A stretch of 50,108 nt of DNA from an uncultured Candidatus Woesearchaeota archaeon (GTDB taxonomy: Archaea; Nanobdellota; Nanobdellia; Woesearchaeales; 21-14-0-10-32-9). Below are positions 49,265 to 50,108 of the stretch, piece by piece; within the stretch, counting starts at the first letter, position 1, and every line of letters starts with the position of its first letter. The notes below the pieces were generated by a model. That model was given only the letters and a program-made list of their open reading frames with translations. It did not search any database and had not been told where the DNA came from. The stretch covers positions 1-50,108 of the forward strand of contig CAITEO010000031.1 of the NCBI GenBank assembly GCA_903891505.1, written 5' to 3'. Position numbers and translations under genes: made by a program.

Positions 49265-50053
49265 ATGAGATATTCAAAAATCATTCTTCTTATAGTTTTA
49301 ATTAGCACTGCATTTATTGTGGCCTGCGACCAAACAAGCGGAAACCTTGTCAACCAGTCGAATGGTAATGGTGGAAATAATTTCGGAAACGGCGCAGGTC
49401 ATGGTGGAACAAAACTTAGGGTACTGCCGAATTATGCATTATCTGCATGTCTAGATACAAATACAGGTAAAAGTTACGTTGATGCTCAGACAATGATGGC
49501 TGCAGGAGGTTCGCCGGGTGTTGCAGGTTATACATGGAGCTCTGATTTTTCGACTTTTCCTGCAGGTACAACTGTGCTGCCTTTGACTGGAGTATTTCAG
49601 GGTAATGGTGGAAGTGTTGTTTCTGGACAATATATTGTTAAGGTAAAAGTCTCTGATGGGTCATCTACTGCAACAGGAACTGCTGCTCTAACAGTTATAA
49701 CAGCGTCTTCAGGAGTAATCAACGGAATTCCTGATCCTGGCTGTCCATTTGCAATACTTCAACAGTATCCTGGAGGGTCATTTCAACTTGACGATGCAGT
49801 TGCAAACAAACCATATGGTGCGACACTTTTTGCACTGGGCGGAACACCTCCCTATTTCTGGAGCGAAGATGAGACTTATACTGAAAGAAGCGACTTTGAT
49901 ATGTCTGGCCTGAAGATAGATTCTACCAAGGGAATAGTCAGTGGAACTCCTTTTGAGAGTGCATCAGGGAAGACGTTGAAGTTCGTGGTAACTCTCAAAG
50001 ACAGCACAGGCGAAACTATTTCAGGTCCTGTATATATGATTAATGTAAAATAA
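49265..50053 (+). CDS. Lipoprotein with Ig-like (He_PIG-type) repeats
   Basis: 262 residues. The lipobox is AFIVAC (Cys near 21), then a Gly/Asn-rich linker (NGNGGNNFGNGAGHGG). Two beta repeats follow: YTWSSDFSTFPAGTTVLPLT with GQYIVKVKVSDGSST, and GATLFALGGTPPYFWSEDE with IDSTKGIVSGTPFESASG and KFVVTLKDSTG. The second is a good match to putative-Ig (He_PIG) domains of bacterial and archaeal surface proteins. It is probably lipid-anchored on the cell surface. GGAGGGG lies before the ATG and a TATA-like TTATTTATATAC near 49200. Confidence 0.8.
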   Translation: MRYSKIILLIVLISTAFIVACDQTSGNLVNQSNGNGGNNFGNGAGHGGTKLRVLPNYALSACLDTNTGKSYVDAQTMMAAGGSPGVAGYTWSSDFSTFPAGTTVLPLTGVFQGNGGSVVSGQYIVKVKVSDGSSTATGTAALTVITASSGVINGIPDPGCPFAILQQYPGGSFQLDDAVANKPYGATLFALGGTPPYFWSEDETYTERSDFDMSGLKIDSTKGIVSGTPFESASGKTLKFVVTLKDSTGETISGPVYMINVK

Positions 50054-50108
50054 AAATAATATGAACTTGAATTATTAAAAATAATATGAATTATTAAAAA
50101 TAAAATAA

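Overview
The window reads as about 50 kb of an AT-rich archaeal genome, most likely a DPANN-type lineage (Woesearchaeota or Pacearchaeota-like; this placement is inference). The archaeal assignment rests on an archaeal uS15, archaeal-type PheS with N-terminal winged helices, a 568-residue archaeal PheT, class III (pilin-type) signal peptides, a T4P/archaellum-type ATPase and TadC/ArlJ-like membrane protein, and many promoters in which a TATA box sits 22-27 bases before the start codon (leaderless transcripts). Genes lacking such a box often have GGTGA or GGAGG ribosome sites. No rRNA, tRNA or CRISPR array was seen.

Layout. 1-600: the tail of an IS200-type transposase abutting an ECF-transporter S-component that looks 5'-truncated. 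0.6-6.7 kb: phosphoribosyltransferase, lipoprotein, winged-helix polyferredoxin, a cytokinin-synthase-like isopentenyltransferase (rare in archaea) and a large phosphohexomutase. 6.8-11.9 kb: a MacAB-like export operon (anchored protein, ATPase, secreted repeat protein, permease), divergent from a membrane-bound winged-helix regulator with a palindrome between the promoters. 11.9-20 kb: PAP2 phosphatase, metallophosphoesterase, LigB-type dioxygenase, K+ channel, PheS, PheT, M50 protease. 20.2-26.6 kb: a RelE-type toxin-antitoxin pair with a perfect operator, an MFS transporter, a second membrane-bound winged-helix regulator followed by two exported proteins whose promoter carries phased GTTCCG motifs, and a His-rich protein. 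27-29 kb: a strongly structured leader or ncRNA, uS15, and an IS200-type element with a frameshifted transposase. 29-37 kb: nucleotidyltransferase, TIM-barrel protein, unknown proteins, a CRM-domain RNA-binding protein, two small winged-helix-like proteins and a stand-alone NFACT-R protein. 37-50 kb: a surface/pilus region with three pilin-like proteins, Cys-rich exported proteins, the TadC-like protein and secretion ATPase, three related membrane proteins and a lipoprotein.

The most striking non-coding signal is a family of five dispersed double-hairpin elements (two 6-bp stems with 3-4 nt loops, 5-6 nt apart, enclosed by an outer stem) at gene ends, with compensatory base changes between copies. 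Others are a 160-bp terminal-inverted-repeat element made of five successive hairpins, a tandem array of three or four covarying hairpins before the last membrane-protein operon, and the structured RNA before uS15. The IS200-type element at 28.3-28.9 kb and the double-hairpin family may be related, as in REP/RAYT systems, but that is a hypothesis.
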